Part shown: positions 1 through 8,658 of the stretch, piece after piece
Numbering within the stretch: position 1 is the first letter of the stretch
Layout: every line of letters starts with the position of its first letter
DNA from: Rhodococcoides kyotonense
GTDB taxonomy: Bacteria > Actinomycetota > Actinomycetes > Mycobacteriales > Mycobacteriaceae
Direction: 5' to 3'
NCBI RefSeq assembly: GCF_900188125.1
Contig: NZ_FZOW01000004.1
Coordinates: 186,001 to 250,000 of the forward strand
DNA length: 64,000 bases
Translations under genes and position numbers: made by a program
Notes under the pieces: generated by a model
The model's input: only the letters and a program-made list of their open reading frames with translations
Told to the model about the DNA's origin: nothing
The model's database searches: none

Positions 1-435
1 CTGTTCATCGTGTGGTTCGGCATCGGCGAGTCGATGAAGATCATCGTGATCACGACGAGCGTGCTGATCCCCGTGTACATCAACACGCACGCTCAGTTGC
101 GCGGTGTGGACAGTCGATACGTCGAACTCGCCGAGACGGTCGGGCTGTCGCGCTGGCAGTTCGTTCGCAAAATCGCGCTGCCTGGAGCGCTTCCCGGATT
201 CTTCACCGGACTGCGTATGGCAGTGACCATTTCGTGGTTGGCCTTGGTCGTCGTCGAGCAGGTCAACGCGACGAGTGGCATCGGATATCTGATGACGCAA
301 GCTCGAACCTACGGCCAGATCGACATCATCGTCGTCGGCCTCGTCGTCTACGCGATCTTCGGTCTCGTGGGCGACATCGCAGTGCGACGAGTGGAGAGGA
401 GGGCACTGTCATGGCGACAGACCCTGGGCGGCTAG
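1..435 (+). CDS. ABC transporter permease, SsuC/TauC type (5' truncated)
   Basis: C-terminal part of an inner-membrane permease of the sulfonate/nitrate/taurine importer family, open at the left edge of the window. The visible segment has the cytoplasmic EAA-type loop (ELAETVGLSRWQFVRKIALP), which contacts the ATPase, followed by hydrophobic segments typical of the end of SsuC. The ATPase gene begins inside its last 25 bases, so the two are translationally coupled. A monooxygenase follows, which suggests an organosulfur substrate. The substrate itself cannot be read from the sequence. Confidence 0.88.
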   Translation: MFIVWFGIGESMKIIVITTSVLIPVYINTHAQLRGVDSRYVELAETVGLSRWQFVRKIALPGALPGFFTGLRMAVTISWLALVVVEQVNATSGIGYLMTQARTYGQIDIIVVGLVVYAIFGLVGDIAVRRVERRALSWRQTLGG

Positions 436-1154
436 AAAGTGGCAGCAGAGTAGTCCGGGCAAGCGCGCTGACGAGGGGGTTCGGCGATCGCGTCGTACTC
501 GATTCTCTCGATCTCGACATTGCTCGCGGCGAATTCGTCGCTTTGTTGGGCCGCAGCGGTTCCGGCAAGAGCACCCTGCTGCGGGCACTCGCCGAACTCG
601 ATTACGACGTGCTCGGATCCGGCGACCTGGAGGTCCCGGAGAATCGATCGGTGGTCTTCCAGGACTCCCGACTGCTCCCGTGGGCGCGGGTTCTCGACAA
701 CGTCGTTCTGGGATTGCCCGGCCGCGATGCGCTCGACCGCGGCAAGGCAGCCCTGGCCGAGGTCGGACTCGCCGGACGCGAGAAGGCCTGGCCGAAAGAG
801 CTTTCCGGTGGCGAGCAGCAACGCGTCGCGCTGGCTCGGTCTCTCGTCCGGGAGCCGGAACTTCTGCTCGCCGACGAGCCGTTCGGCGCGCTCGACGCGC
901 TCACCCGTATCCGCATGCACGCCCTGCTGCGCGAACTGTGCGCCAAGCACACTCCCGCAGTTCTGTTCATCACGCACGACGTCGACGAAGCCCTGCTACT
1001 CGCCGACCGTGTGCTGGTCCTCGACTCCGGTCGCATCGTGTCCGATCGCCGGGTCGACCTCGATTCGCCTCGCCGACAAGGGGACCCGAAGTTCACCGAC
1101 CGACGCGAGGCCCTACTGACGGCCCTCGGCGCATTCGAAGGAGTATCAGCGTGA
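411..1154 (+). CDS. ABC transporter ATP-binding protein, SsuB/TauB type
   Basis: 247-residue ATPase powering the importer whose permease precedes it. Walker A GRSGSGKST lies at about residues 47-55, the Q-loop Gln near 84, the signature LSGGEQQR at 131-138, Walker B LLLADEP at 151-157 and the H-loop His in FITHD near 189. The ATG at 411 is preceded by a strong GAGAGGAGGG ribosome site that lies inside the permease gene. Its stop overlaps the GTG start of the next gene by four bases, giving a permease-ATPase-monooxygenase operon. No binding-protein gene is visible; it may lie upstream of the window. Likely role is uptake of sulfonates or related sulfur compounds. Confidence 0.9.
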   Translation: MATDPGRLESGSRVVRASALTRGFGDRVVLDSLDLDIARGEFVALLGRSGSGKSTLLRALAELDYDVLGSGDLEVPENRSVVFQDSRLLPWARVLDNVVLGLPGRDALDRGKAALAEVGLAGREKAWPKELSGGEQQRVALARSLVREPELLLADEPFGALDALTRIRMHALLRELCAKHTPAVLFITHDVDEALLLADRVLVLDSGRIVSDRRVDLDSPRRQGDPKFTDRREALLTALGAFEGVSA

Positions 1155-2479
1155 CCCGATCTCTGCATTTCAACGCGTTCCTGATGACGACCGGTCATCA
1201 CGAGTCCTCGTGGCGCCTCGAACGCTCCAACGCGTTGGCCGGCACCGATATCAAGCACTACCAACGGCTGGCCCAGATCGCCGAACAAGGGAAGTTCGAT
1301 TCGATCTTCTTCGCGGACAGCCCTCAGTTGGTCGCCGACGTGGGGCGCCGGCCGTCGGGCAATCTCGAGCCGTTGCAGATCCTGACGGCGGTGTCGACGG
1401 TCACCGAGAAGATCGGTCTGGTCGCCACTGCCACGACGAGCTACAACGAACCGTTCAATCTCGCACGGGCTTTCGCGTCGCTCGATCACATCTCGGGCGG
1501 ACGCGCGGGGTGGAACATCGTCACCACGGCAGGTCTCGACGCCGCACAGAACTTCAATCTCGACACGCTGCCGAATCACGGTGACCGTTATGCGAGGGCC
1601 GCCGAGTTCGTCGACGTCGCGCAGAAGCTCTGGGACAGTTGGGATGACGACGCGATCGTCGCCGACAAGGACGCGGGCGTGTGGGGCGACAACAACCGTG
1701 TCCGGACCGTCGACCATCGGGGTGAGTACTTCAGTGTGCGTGGGCCGCTGAACGTGCCACGCCCCATTCAGGGGTATCCGCTTCTGGTGCAAGCAGGTTC
1801 GTCGGAGGACGGCAAGGTGCTCGCGTCGAAGTACGCCGAGGCGGTGTTCACTGCGCAGCAGACCATCGAGGATGCGCGAGAGTTCTATCTGGACCTCAAG
1901 CGACGCACCATCGAGGCCGGTAGGGACCCCGACCACATCAAGATCCTGCCGGGCATCGTTCCCGTCATCGGTTCGACCGAATCCGAGGCACGGGCGCTCG
2001 AAGCCGAACTCGATCGGTTGATCGTCCCCGAGTACGCGCTGCAGCAGCTCGCCAAGACACTCAAGGTCGATCCATCTTCACTGGCGCTGGACCAGCAGCT
2101 GCCCGCCGACCTGCTCGCCGAGGACGCGATCGAGGAAGCCAAGAGCCGCTACACACTGATCGTCGAGCTGGCGCGTCGGGAATCACTCACGGTCCGCGAG
2201 CTGATCGGTCGGCTCGGCGGCGGACGTGGCCACCGCACCTTCACGGGCACGCCGTTGCAGGTTGCCGACGCGATCGAGGAATGGTTCCTGGGCGACGCGG
2301 CCGACGGGTTCAACATCATGCCGCCCGCGCTGCCGTCGGGCCTGGAGGTGTTCGTGGACGAGGTGGTGCCGATCCTGCAGGCGCGTGGCCTGTTCCGTAC
2401 CGAATACGCAGGTTCGACGCTGCGCGAGCACTACGGCCTGCCGCGACCGGCGAACCGAAACGCAGCAGTGCTCGCCTGA
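1151..2479 (+). CDS. LLM-class FMN-dependent monooxygenase, NtaA/SnaA/DszA type
   Basis: 442-residue two-component flavin monooxygenase of the luciferase-like superfamily, which uses reduced FMN from a partner reductase. The N-terminus FNAFLMTTGHHESSWR, the FFADSPQL strand, the SGGRAGWNIVTT segment and the C-terminal RTEYAGSTLREHYGL are hallmarks of the NtaA/SnaA/DszA branch, and the length fits. The GTG start overlaps the ATPase stop. Coupling to an SsuBC-type importer suggests oxidative release of sulfite from an imported sulfonate or sulfone. The family also includes aminopolycarboxylate (NTA/EDTA) oxidases, so the substrate is inferred only. Confidence 0.88.
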   Translation: MTRSLHFNAFLMTTGHHESSWRLERSNALAGTDIKHYQRLAQIAEQGKFDSIFFADSPQLVADVGRRPSGNLEPLQILTAVSTVTEKIGLVATATTSYNEPFNLARAFASLDHISGGRAGWNIVTTAGLDAAQNFNLDTLPNHGDRYARAAEFVDVAQKLWDSWDDDAIVADKDAGVWGDNNRVRTVDHRGEYFSVRGPLNVPRPIQGYPLLVQAGSSEDGKVLASKYAEAVFTAQQTIEDAREFYLDLKRRTIEAGRDPDHIKILPGIVPVIGSTESEARALEAELDRLIVPEYALQQLAKTLKVDPSSLALDQQLPADLLAEDAIEEAKSRYTLIVELARRESLTVRELIGRLGGGRGHRTFTGTPLQVADAIEEWFLGDAADGFNIMPPALPSGLEVFVDEVVPILQARGLFRTEYAGSTLREHYGLPRPANRNAAVLA

Positions 2480-2480
2480 C

Positions 2481-2804
2481 TCACACGTGACCGGCGCCTC
2501 CCTCGATCAACAGGACTCCGCCGATGATGAGGGCGATTCCCGCCGCCATGACGGCCGTCAACGGCTCCTTGAACAGGATCTTGCCCGCGATGGCCGTCAG
2601 GGCGACGCCAGAGGCCGCCCACACGCCGTAGGCGACCCCGATGGCCATGCCGGCAGACAGCGCCAGAGCCAGGAACGTGAAGGCAGTCCCGTATCCGACG
2701 ACGACCGGGATCAGCCAGAGCTTCTTGCGGCCACCCTCCGATGCGCGGAGGGACAGCGTCGCGATCACCTCGGTGACGATGGCACCGATGAGCAGAAACC
2801 ACAT
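2481..2804 (-). CDS. SMR-family multidrug efflux protein (second of a pair)
   Basis: 107-residue four-helix membrane protein of the small multidrug resistance family. The conserved membrane-embedded acidic residue of TM1 is present (IVTEVIATLSLR), as is the GVAYGVWAASGV segment of TM3 and the C-terminal GIALIIGGVLLI helix. The start codon overlaps the stop of an upstream SMR gene by one base, so the two probably form a heterodimeric exporter of the EbrAB/YkkCD kind. They are the last two genes of a long sulfur operon and may export a toxic product or substrate analogue. Confidence 0.87.
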   Translation of the reverse strand: MWFLLIGAIVTEVIATLSLRASEGGRKKLWLIPVVVGYGTAFTFLALALSAGMAIGVAYGVWAASGVALTAIAGKILFKEPLTAVMAAGIALIIGGVLLIEGGAGHV

Positions 2805-3172
2805 CAGGCGCGCACCTCTCCTGCACGCCCTGCCCCGAACTCGACGAGAACCACTCCTGCGATGACGAGCACGATCCCGGCGACCATCGGCACTGTGAGC
2901 AACTCACCGAACAGAACGGCTCCGAGGACGGCAGTCAGTGCGATACCCGCCGCGGCCCAGATGCCGTACGTCTTTCCGATCGGCGCACCGCCGCGCAGGA
3001 TCATCGACAGAAAGACGAAGGACGCGCCGTAACCCGCGACGACGACGGCGTACCACCCCGGCGCGTCGACCGCTGCCTTCATCGACAGCGACGCGGCCAC
3101 TTCCACAGTGATCGCCGACGCCAACAGCACCCAGTATTTGTTGCTCACCGAACGACCAACCAACGCGCGCAC
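2804..3172 (-). CDS. SMR-family multidrug efflux protein (first of a pair)
   Basis: Up to 122 residues, four predicted helices. The SMR glutamate lies in TM1 (ITVEVAASLSMKA), GKTYGIWAAAGI in TM3 and a hydrophobic TM4 before a charged tail (GRAGEVRA) that the partner lacks. Such asymmetry between adjacent copies is typical of paired SMR proteins, which insert in opposite orientation. The first eight residues (MRALVGRS) may not be translated; a GTG at VSNKYW is an alternative start. Only 15 bases separate it from the upstream oxidoreductase, so it likely shares that transcript. Confidence 0.85.
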   Translation of the reverse strand: MRALVGRSVSNKYWVLLASAITVEVAASLSMKAAVDAPGWYAVVVAGYGASFVFLSMILRGGAPIGKTYGIWAAAGIALTAVLGAVLFGELLTVPMVAGIVLVIAGVVLVEFGAGRAGEVRA

Positions 3173-3187
3173 GCAATGATTCCTAGT

Positions 3188-4129
3188 TCATGGGATCAAC
3201 ACGAACTTCCCACGCGGGTGCTGCGACTGCAGTTCCTCGTGCGCCTTACCGGCCTCGTCGAGCCGGAAGGTCTTGGCGATCGGAACGCTGAAGTCTCCGC
3301 GTGCCGCGGAGTCGATCAGGTCGAGCCGGGCCTTCTTACGTCGCTCAGCGCTCTCGGGGTTGCTGCCGCCGACGGACGGAAAGCCTTCCTTACCAGCCCT
3401 TTCGAACGCTGCGATGGTCACGATGCGCGAGACGTCCGACACCAACGCCAACGAGACGTCGACGGCCTCGTCCGTTCCGACGGTGTCGATGGCCGCGTCG
3501 ATGCCCTCGGGCGCGAGCTCTTTCACACGGTCGAGCAGTCCGTCGCCGTATTCGACGGGCTCGGCTCCGTACTCGCGTAGCGCGTCGTGGTTCACTGCTC
3601 GCGCCGTGCCGATGACCCGCGCACCACGTGCGATGGCTTGCTGAACGACGATCGATCCGACGCCACCCGCCGCGCCGTGCACCAGCACGGTGTCGCCCTT
3701 GCCGACATGCGCGACCTCGAGCGTGTCGTACGACGTGCCCGCGACGACCAAGAGCCCGGCCGCGGTCTCCCAGTCCAACTCGGCGGGTTTCGGCAGTACT
3801 GCGTCCGCCGGAACCAACACCTTCTCCGCATACACCCCCTGCGCCCCCGACACGATGACCTCGTCACCCACGGAGATGGGACCGGCAGGTCCGGTGGCGG
3901 TGTTTCCGACCGCGAGCACGACGCCACTCGCTTCACTGCCGAGATGCCGCGGAAGCGTCGAGGCGTCCGTGCCGAATGCTCCGCTGTAGACCTTGTAATC
4001 GATCGGGTTGACGCCGATGGCTTTGACCTCGACGAGCACCTGTCCCGCCGCAGGTTTCGCCAACGCCTCGTCGACGATGCGCACGACGTCGGGCCCACCG
4101 AATGCTGTTGCTACCGCTACTCGTGTCAT
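3188..4129 (-). CDS. Zinc-independent quinone oxidoreductase, MDR superfamily
   Basis: 313-residue NADPH-dependent medium-chain reductase. It has the GroES-like N-terminal domain (AIGVNPIDYKVYSG) and a Rossmann domain with the nucleotide motif VHGAAGGVGSIVVQQAIARG, and it lacks the structural-zinc cysteine cluster of alcohol dehydrogenases. This is the QOR/ZTA1 layout. It reduces quinones or alpha,beta-unsaturated carbonyls in the cytosol. The gene lies eight bases after an MFS gene in the sulfur operon. It may detoxify reactive aldehydes or thioaldehydes produced by the monooxygenases, which is inference. The upstream in-frame region is the MFS gene in another frame, so the ATG at 4129 is the start. 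Confidence 0.85.
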   Translation of the reverse strand: MTRVAVATAFGGPDVVRIVDEALAKPAAGQVLVEVKAIGVNPIDYKVYSGAFGTDASTLPRHLGSEASGVVLAVGNTATGPAGPISVGDEVIVSGAQGVYAEKVLVPADAVLPKPAELDWETAAGLLVVAGTSYDTLEVAHVGKGDTVLVHGAAGGVGSIVVQQAIARGARVIGTARAVNHDALREYGAEPVEYGDGLLDRVKELAPEGIDAAIDTVGTDEAVDVSLALVSDVSRIVTIAAFERAGKEGFPSVGGSNPESAERRKKARLDLIDSAARGDFSVPIAKTFRLDEAGKAHEELQSQHPRGKFVLIP

Positions 4130-4137
4130 GACTTGTG

Positions 4138-5439
4138 TCAACTCCCCTTCGCTTGCAGTTGTTCCTCGTCCTCGGACACCGTCAGCAGTCCTCGCTTGGT
4201 CATGCCGGCGACGACGGCCCATCCTGCGATCCCGACGAGCAGTACGAACACGAACGGTGTTGCACGCCAACCTGGTTCGACTGCGTCGAGCGCCCTGCCG
4301 ACGATCGCGCCCACACCGAGCGACGCGACGGCCGACGCCAGGTAGAACCATCCGTAATACGTCCCGGACAACCGTTCTTCCCCTACGACACCCAATAGTT
4401 CCATGATGTACGGATTCGCGAGGGCGATACCGAGGCTGAACAGCACGGTCGTGACCACTACGGGCGCGAGAACCGCGATCCACCCCGAATAGGCTCCGGC
4501 CGTCGACGCACTCTCGATCAGCGGAGCGCTGATCGCGACCGGGAGGAACGCGACACCCATCAACCCGATGCCCGACGCGGCCGCGGTCCCCGGCTTCATC
4601 CGACGCCCCGCCCATGTCGTCACCGGCATCTGCAACCCGATCCCGACGAGAGTCGACACGACGAACACCACCGACACCGACTGAGGGCTCGCGGTGACGC
4701 GCTCGGCTTCGATCGGAAGTGCCAGGTACATCTGGTTGTACAACGAGAAGTACGCGCAGCCACCGAGGGTGAACAACACGAATCGTTTGTTCCGGAACAC
4801 GACTCCCCAGCTGCCGAGCACGGTGTCGGGATGCTCCACAGGTGGCAGCTTCGGCAACGACACCAGCTGTGCGACGGTCAACACGACGAAGATCGCGCCC
4901 GCGATGGCCGCGATCAACTGGAAGTCCACCGAGATCAACAGCGCACCGAGGAGCGGTCCGACGAGCGCACCCGCGTTCTGGAACACGTTGAACACGGAGA
5001 ACACTTCGGCTCTGTCGGTCTCGGACTCACGCATCAAGTAGGTCCGCATCGCGGGGCTGAACACGGCCCCCGCCACCCCGATCGCCACTGTCGCAGCGAT
5101 GACTCCGGCCGCGTTCCGCGTCGTCGCGTACAACCCGAAGGCCAGCACGCGCAGCGCGCATCCGGTGATGATGGTCGCCCGCGGCCCCCACCGGTCGGCG
5201 AGAGTGCCACCGACCAGGAACAGCCCCTGCTGACTGAAAGTCCGCAGTCCCAGCACGATTCCGACGAACGCAACGCTGAAGCCGAGATCACCGCGCAGAT
5301 AGGTCGCGAGAAACGGGAGAACCATGAAGAAGCCGACGCTGATGCCGAACTGGTTGACCATCAACAGCTTCGACGTCGGCGTGAGCCTGGAGAAAGCTGC
5401 CCGTAGAGAACCTACACTCGCAGCCGTGGCAGACCCCAT
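4138..5439 (-). CDS. MFS transporter, 12 TM
   Basis: 433-residue major facilitator. TM1 begins near LLMVNQFGISVGFFMVLPFLATYLRG, the TM2-3 loop carries the family signature (GGTLADRWGPRA), and twelve hydrophobic stretches follow. The layout resembles the drug:H+ antiporter group (MdtH/YttB-like). The ATG at 5439 overlaps the monooxygenase gene upstream by 28 bases; a later internal start cannot be excluded. In this operon it could export a desulfurised carbon skeleton or a toxic analogue. Direction and substrate are not determinable from sequence. Confidence 0.85.
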   Translation of the reverse strand: MGSATAASVGSLRAAFSRLTPTSKLLMVNQFGISVGFFMVLPFLATYLRGDLGFSVAFVGIVLGLRTFSQQGLFLVGGTLADRWGPRATIITGCALRVLAFGLYATTRNAAGVIAATVAIGVAGAVFSPAMRTYLMRESETDRAEVFSVFNVFQNAGALVGPLLGALLISVDFQLIAAIAGAIFVVLTVAQLVSLPKLPPVEHPDTVLGSWGVVFRNKRFVLFTLGGCAYFSLYNQMYLALPIEAERVTASPQSVSVVFVVSTLVGIGLQMPVTTWAGRRMKPGTAAASGIGLMGVAFLPVAISAPLIESASTAGAYSGWIAVLAPVVVTTVLFSLGIALANPYIMELLGVVGEERLSGTYYGWFYLASAVASLGVGAIVGRALDAVEPGWRATPFVFVLLVGIAGWAVVAGMTKRGLLTVSEDEEQLQAKGS

Positions 5440-6539
5440 TCCTTCCCGAGCAGCTCGTACGACCGAACACGGTCGGCGTGGCCGTGAGCCACACTGGTGA
5501 CGACCAATTCGCTGGCACCCGTTGCTTTCTGCAGACCATCGAGCTTCTCGGCCACGGTGGCAGCGGATCCGACGAACTGAGTGTCGACTCGATCCTGTAC
5601 CAGTGCCTGCTGTTCCGGCGTCAACGGCACCGCCGTCTTGGGATCGGGGTAGGCGATGGCGCCGTGGCCACTGCGAATGCTGTGCACCCACTGCGGGAAC
5701 GACGACGCGAGATACTGTGCATCCGAATCGGACTCGGCCACGACAGCGTCGGCCGACACGACAACATAAGGCTCGTCCAGCACCGCGGACGGAACGAACG
5801 CCGCCCGGTACGCCTCGACCGCGTCCAGGGTCGTACCCGGACTGACGTGATAATTCGCGACGAACGGCAGGCCACGTGCGCCTGCGACCTGTGCACTCTG
5901 CCCGCCGCTGCTGCCGAACAGCCACAACTGCACGTCGGCTCCGGCGCCTGGAGTGGCCGTCAACGGCACACCCGACGACGTCGTGAACTCCCCGCGAAGG
6001 AAGTCGACGATGTCGCCGAGCTGCTCGTCGAAGTCGGGCGCCTGTGCGCCCGGCTGCTGCAACACCTCACCGGAAGCCAGCAACCGCTCCGACAGAATCA
6101 GCTTGCCCGACTGGAAGGGCTTCGGGAACAGGATGCCGTCGACGATCTTCTCGGTGTGCTCCGGTTCCGGTACGTCCTTGCCCGCCAACGCTTCCGCGCG
6201 ACGCTGACCCGACCGGCCGATACCCAGATCGATTCGCCCGGGGTACACGGCGTCGACCGTGCCGAACGACTCGACGACGGACGCAGCCGTGTGATGGCCG
6301 ATCTGGACTGCTGCGGATCCGACGCGAATCTTGTTGGTGGCAGCTGCGATCAACCCGATCAGCACCGCGGGCGACGAACTCGCCGCCGCGACGAAGTGGT
6401 GCTCGGCAACCCAGTAGCGCTCGTATCCCCACTCCTCGGCCTGACGCGCGAGGTCGAGCGTGTTGCGCAACGCCTGCCCGGCCGTCGACCCCTCGCTGAT
6501 GGGCGAGAGATCGAGGACCGACAGCGGAACCCGTGTCAT
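5412..6539 (-). CDS. LLM-class flavin-dependent oxidoreductase, LuxA-like (MsnO8 group)
   Basis: 375-residue luciferase-like protein beginning PLSVLDLSPISEGSTAGQAL. That N-terminus, the RYWVAEHHF motif, GSAAVQIGHHTAASVVE and RIDLGIGRSGQRR mark the single-component-like LuxA group usually annotated as MsnO8-family oxidoreductase. This is a branch distinct from the NtaA/SnaA type found elsewhere in the window. The start overlaps the upstream DUF1684 gene by four bases. It probably performs a flavin-dependent oxidation in the same sulfur-salvage pathway, and its exact reaction is unknown. Confidence 0.86.
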   Translation of the reverse strand: MTRVPLSVLDLSPISEGSTAGQALRNTLDLARQAEEWGYERYWVAEHHFVAAASSSPAVLIGLIAAATNKIRVGSAAVQIGHHTAASVVESFGTVDAVYPGRIDLGIGRSGQRRAEALAGKDVPEPEHTEKIVDGILFPKPFQSGKLILSERLLASGEVLQQPGAQAPDFDEQLGDIVDFLRGEFTTSSGVPLTATPGAGADVQLWLFGSSGGQSAQVAGARGLPFVANYHVSPGTTLDAVEAYRAAFVPSAVLDEPYVVVSADAVVAESDSDAQYLASSFPQWVHSIRSGHGAIAYPDPKTAVPLTPEQQALVQDRVDTQFVGSAATVAEKLDGLQKATGASELVVTSVAHGHADRVRSYELLGKEWGLPRLRV

Positions 6540-7300
6540 TTCGTCTCGAATTCGGGGGTCTTCTCGCCTGCCTCGACAGCGACGGAGAGCTTGTTCTCCA
6601 CCGGCGCCACCGGGCAGGTCGCATAGTCCGTGAACGCACAGGGCAGATTCGACGCGCGGTTGAAATCGAGCGTGACACCACCGTCCGACGCCGGGTCCGC
6701 GACAGCGAGCGATCGAGACGCGGCGTACGTCGTCACTCCGCTGGTCGCATCGGTGAACAAAATCTGCAGCCTGCTTTTCTTACCGCCGAAGGCGACGAAT
6801 TGCTGGGTGGCACCGTCCAATTCGAAGTCGATGACGCCGACGGCGGTGTGATGATGCTCCAGACCCTCGACGACGGCACCCGTCGTGACGATCTTCGTCT
6901 CGGCATACGGCGTGAACGTTCCTGCGACACTCCAGCGTTCGGACGGAGCGTACGTCGGGATGCCGGTGAACGACTGCAGGTGCGGCGATTTCGGATCGTG
7001 CACGCGCAGCGCGACCGACCCGGTCCGGCGGATGACCTCGATCCGGCGGTCCCCGTCTTCGACGATCAGACCGGGGGCACCTTCGACGGGATCGAGCTTC
7101 TGAATGTCGAGCCCCTCGATGTAGACGGCGTCGGCATCGGCCCGCCAGCGGCCCGGTAGGTCGTCGACTGTCTCGAATTCGTCGGTGAGCCAATACAATC
7201 CGGTCAGCGCGACCCACCCCAGCGGGTCGCGATAGTAGCTTTCGCGCTCCGCGTGCCAGTTGTTCCACTGCAGTTCGAAGCTGTCGACAGTACTGGTCAT
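6536..7300 (-). CDS. DUF1684 domain protein
   Basis: 254-residue protein covering one DUF1684 domain: the N-terminal helix with WHAERESYYRDPLGWVALTGLYWL, then a beta-rich barrel ending in NRASNLPCAFTDYATCPV, where the conserved Asn-Pro-x-Cys-x-Tyr-type segment lies. No signal peptide, so cytosolic. DUF1684 members have no established reaction that I know of. The gene is translationally coupled at both ends (four-base overlaps) to monooxygenase genes, so it probably acts on their substrates or products. The conserved Cys/Tyr cluster would be the place to look for an active site. Confidence 0.82.
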   Translation of the reverse strand: MTSTVDSFELQWNNWHAERESYYRDPLGWVALTGLYWLTDEFETVDDLPGRWRADADAVYIEGLDIQKLDPVEGAPGLIVEDGDRRIEVIRRTGSVALRVHDPKSPHLQSFTGIPTYAPSERWSVAGTFTPYAETKIVTTGAVVEGLEHHHTAVGVIDFELDGATQQFVAFGGKKSRLQILFTDATSGVTTYAASRSLAVADPASDGGVTLDFNRASNLPCAFTDYATCPVAPVENKLSVAVEAGEKTPEFETK

Positions 7301-8658
7301 GATGCTCGCACTCCTTCTCGCTGTTCGGACGGGTGGTGTAACCCAAGATGCTCGCGCAGCGTGGTACCGGTGTATTCGGTGCGGAAGCTGCCGCGATTCT
7401 GTAGCTCGGGAACGACCTTGTCGACGAACTCGTCGAGGCCGGCCGGGGTGATGTGCGGGACGAGAATGAACCCGTCGCACGCGTCGTTCTGCACGTAGCG
7501 GTCGATGTCCTCGGCGACTTGTGATGCAGTGCCGACGAACTGCTGCCGCGTCGTGACCTCGATGATCAGTTCGCGGATGCTGAGATTGCGCGACTCGGCG
7601 CGTTCACGCCAGTCCCGCGCCACCGCAGCGGGATCCGCGTGCCGAACGCGGCCACGAGTGATGTTGACATCGTCGGTCGGATCATCCTTCGGCAGCGGAC
7701 CGTCGGGGTCGTATTCGGACAGGTCACGTCCCCAGACCTGCTCGAGAAACGAGATCGCGGTCTGCGGTCCGACCTGCTGGTGGCGAATGACGTTCGCACG
7801 CTCCTCGGCGTCGGCTGCGGTGTCCCCCAGCACGAACGTCGCGGCGGGCAGCACCTTCAGGCCGCCGTGCTCGCGGCCGTACTTCGTGAGCCTGCCCTTG
7901 ACGTCGGAGTAGAACGCCTGACCGGCTTCCAACGTGCCGTGGACGGTGAAGATCGCATCGGCCTTCGCGGCACCGAACTCGCGTCCTTCGTCGGAATCTC
8001 CCGCCTGCAGCAGAACGGGGTGTCCCTGCGGACTGCGCGGCACCGTGAATGCAGCGTCGACGTCGAATTGCGGTCCGGAATGCCGAACCTGCGCGATGGA
8101 GTCACGACGACCGAAGACCCCGTTCTCACGATCGACGACGAGCGTGTCCGGGCTCCAGCTGTCCCACAGTTCCCGTGCGACATCGATGATCTCGCGTGCA
8201 CGTACGTAGCGATCCTCGCGGTCGAGGTATCCGCCGCGGCGGAAGTTCTCGCCCGTGAACGCATCCGACGACGTCACCATGTTCCATGCCGCGCGGCCGC
8301 TGGACAGGTGGTCGAGCGTCGCGAACTGCTTGGCGAGTTCGAACGGTTCGTTGAACGTGGTGTTGATGGTTCCGGCCAGGCCGAGGTGTGTGGTCACCGC
8401 GGCGAGAGCGTTCAGCACGATCAGCGTGTCCGGGCGGCCGACGACGTCGAGGTCGTGGATCCTGCCGCGATGCTCACGCAGACGCAGGCCTTCGGCGAGG
8501 AAGAAGAAGTCGAACAGCCCGCGCTCTGCGGTCTCGGCGAGGTGGACGAACGAGTCGAACTCGATCTGACTCTTCGACTCGGGGTCGGCCCAGACCGTCG
8601 TGTTGTTGACGCCGGGGAAATGCGCGCCGAGGTGAATCTGCTTCTTGCCCTGTGTCAC
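7297..8658 (-). CDS. LLM-class FMN-dependent monooxygenase, NtaA/SnaA/DszA type
   Basis: 453-residue flavin monooxygenase of the NtaA/SnaA/DszA branch. Typical landmarks in order are HLGAHFPGVNNTTVWADP, FFLAEGLRLREHRG, SGRAAWNMVTSSDAFTGENF, PQGHPVLLQAGDSDEGREF and the C-terminal RTEYTGTTLREHLGL. The GTG start overlaps the stop of a shorter LLM gene by four bases and has a GGGAG ribosome site. The 16.7 kb gene is its closest relative here by eye, and it too follows a short LLM gene. Likely oxidises an organosulfur compound delivered by the peptide-type importer encoded upstream. Confidence 0.87.
   Translation of the reverse strand: MTQGKKQIHLGAHFPGVNNTTVWADPESKSQIEFDSFVHLAETAERGLFDFFFLAEGLRLREHRGRIHDLDVVGRPDTLIVLNALAAVTTHLGLAGTINTTFNEPFELAKQFATLDHLSSGRAAWNMVTSSDAFTGENFRRGGYLDREDRYVRAREIIDVARELWDSWSPDTLVVDRENGVFGRRDSIAQVRHSGPQFDVDAAFTVPRSPQGHPVLLQAGDSDEGREFGAAKADAIFTVHGTLEAGQAFYSDVKGRLTKYGREHGGLKVLPAATFVLGDTAADAEERANVIRHQQVGPQTAISFLEQVWGRDLSEYDPDGPLPKDDPTDDVNITRGRVRHADPAAVARDWRERAESRNLSIRELIIEVTTRQQFVGTASQVAEDIDRYVQNDACDGFILVPHITPAGLDEFVDKVVPELQNRGSFRTEYTGTTLREHLGLHHPSEQREGVRAS

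Noticed and set aside
602..1936. Long minus-strand open frame (444 codons) across the ATPase and monooxygenase genes
   Set aside because: It is an antisense shadow of two clear plus-strand genes, has Arg/Ser-rich low-complexity translation and no family resemblance; high GC explains the lack of stops.
4138..5925. 595-residue version of the MFS protein
   Set aside because: The upstream extension overlaps the LuxA-like monooxygenase in another frame and does not resemble a transporter; the ATG at 5439 fits.
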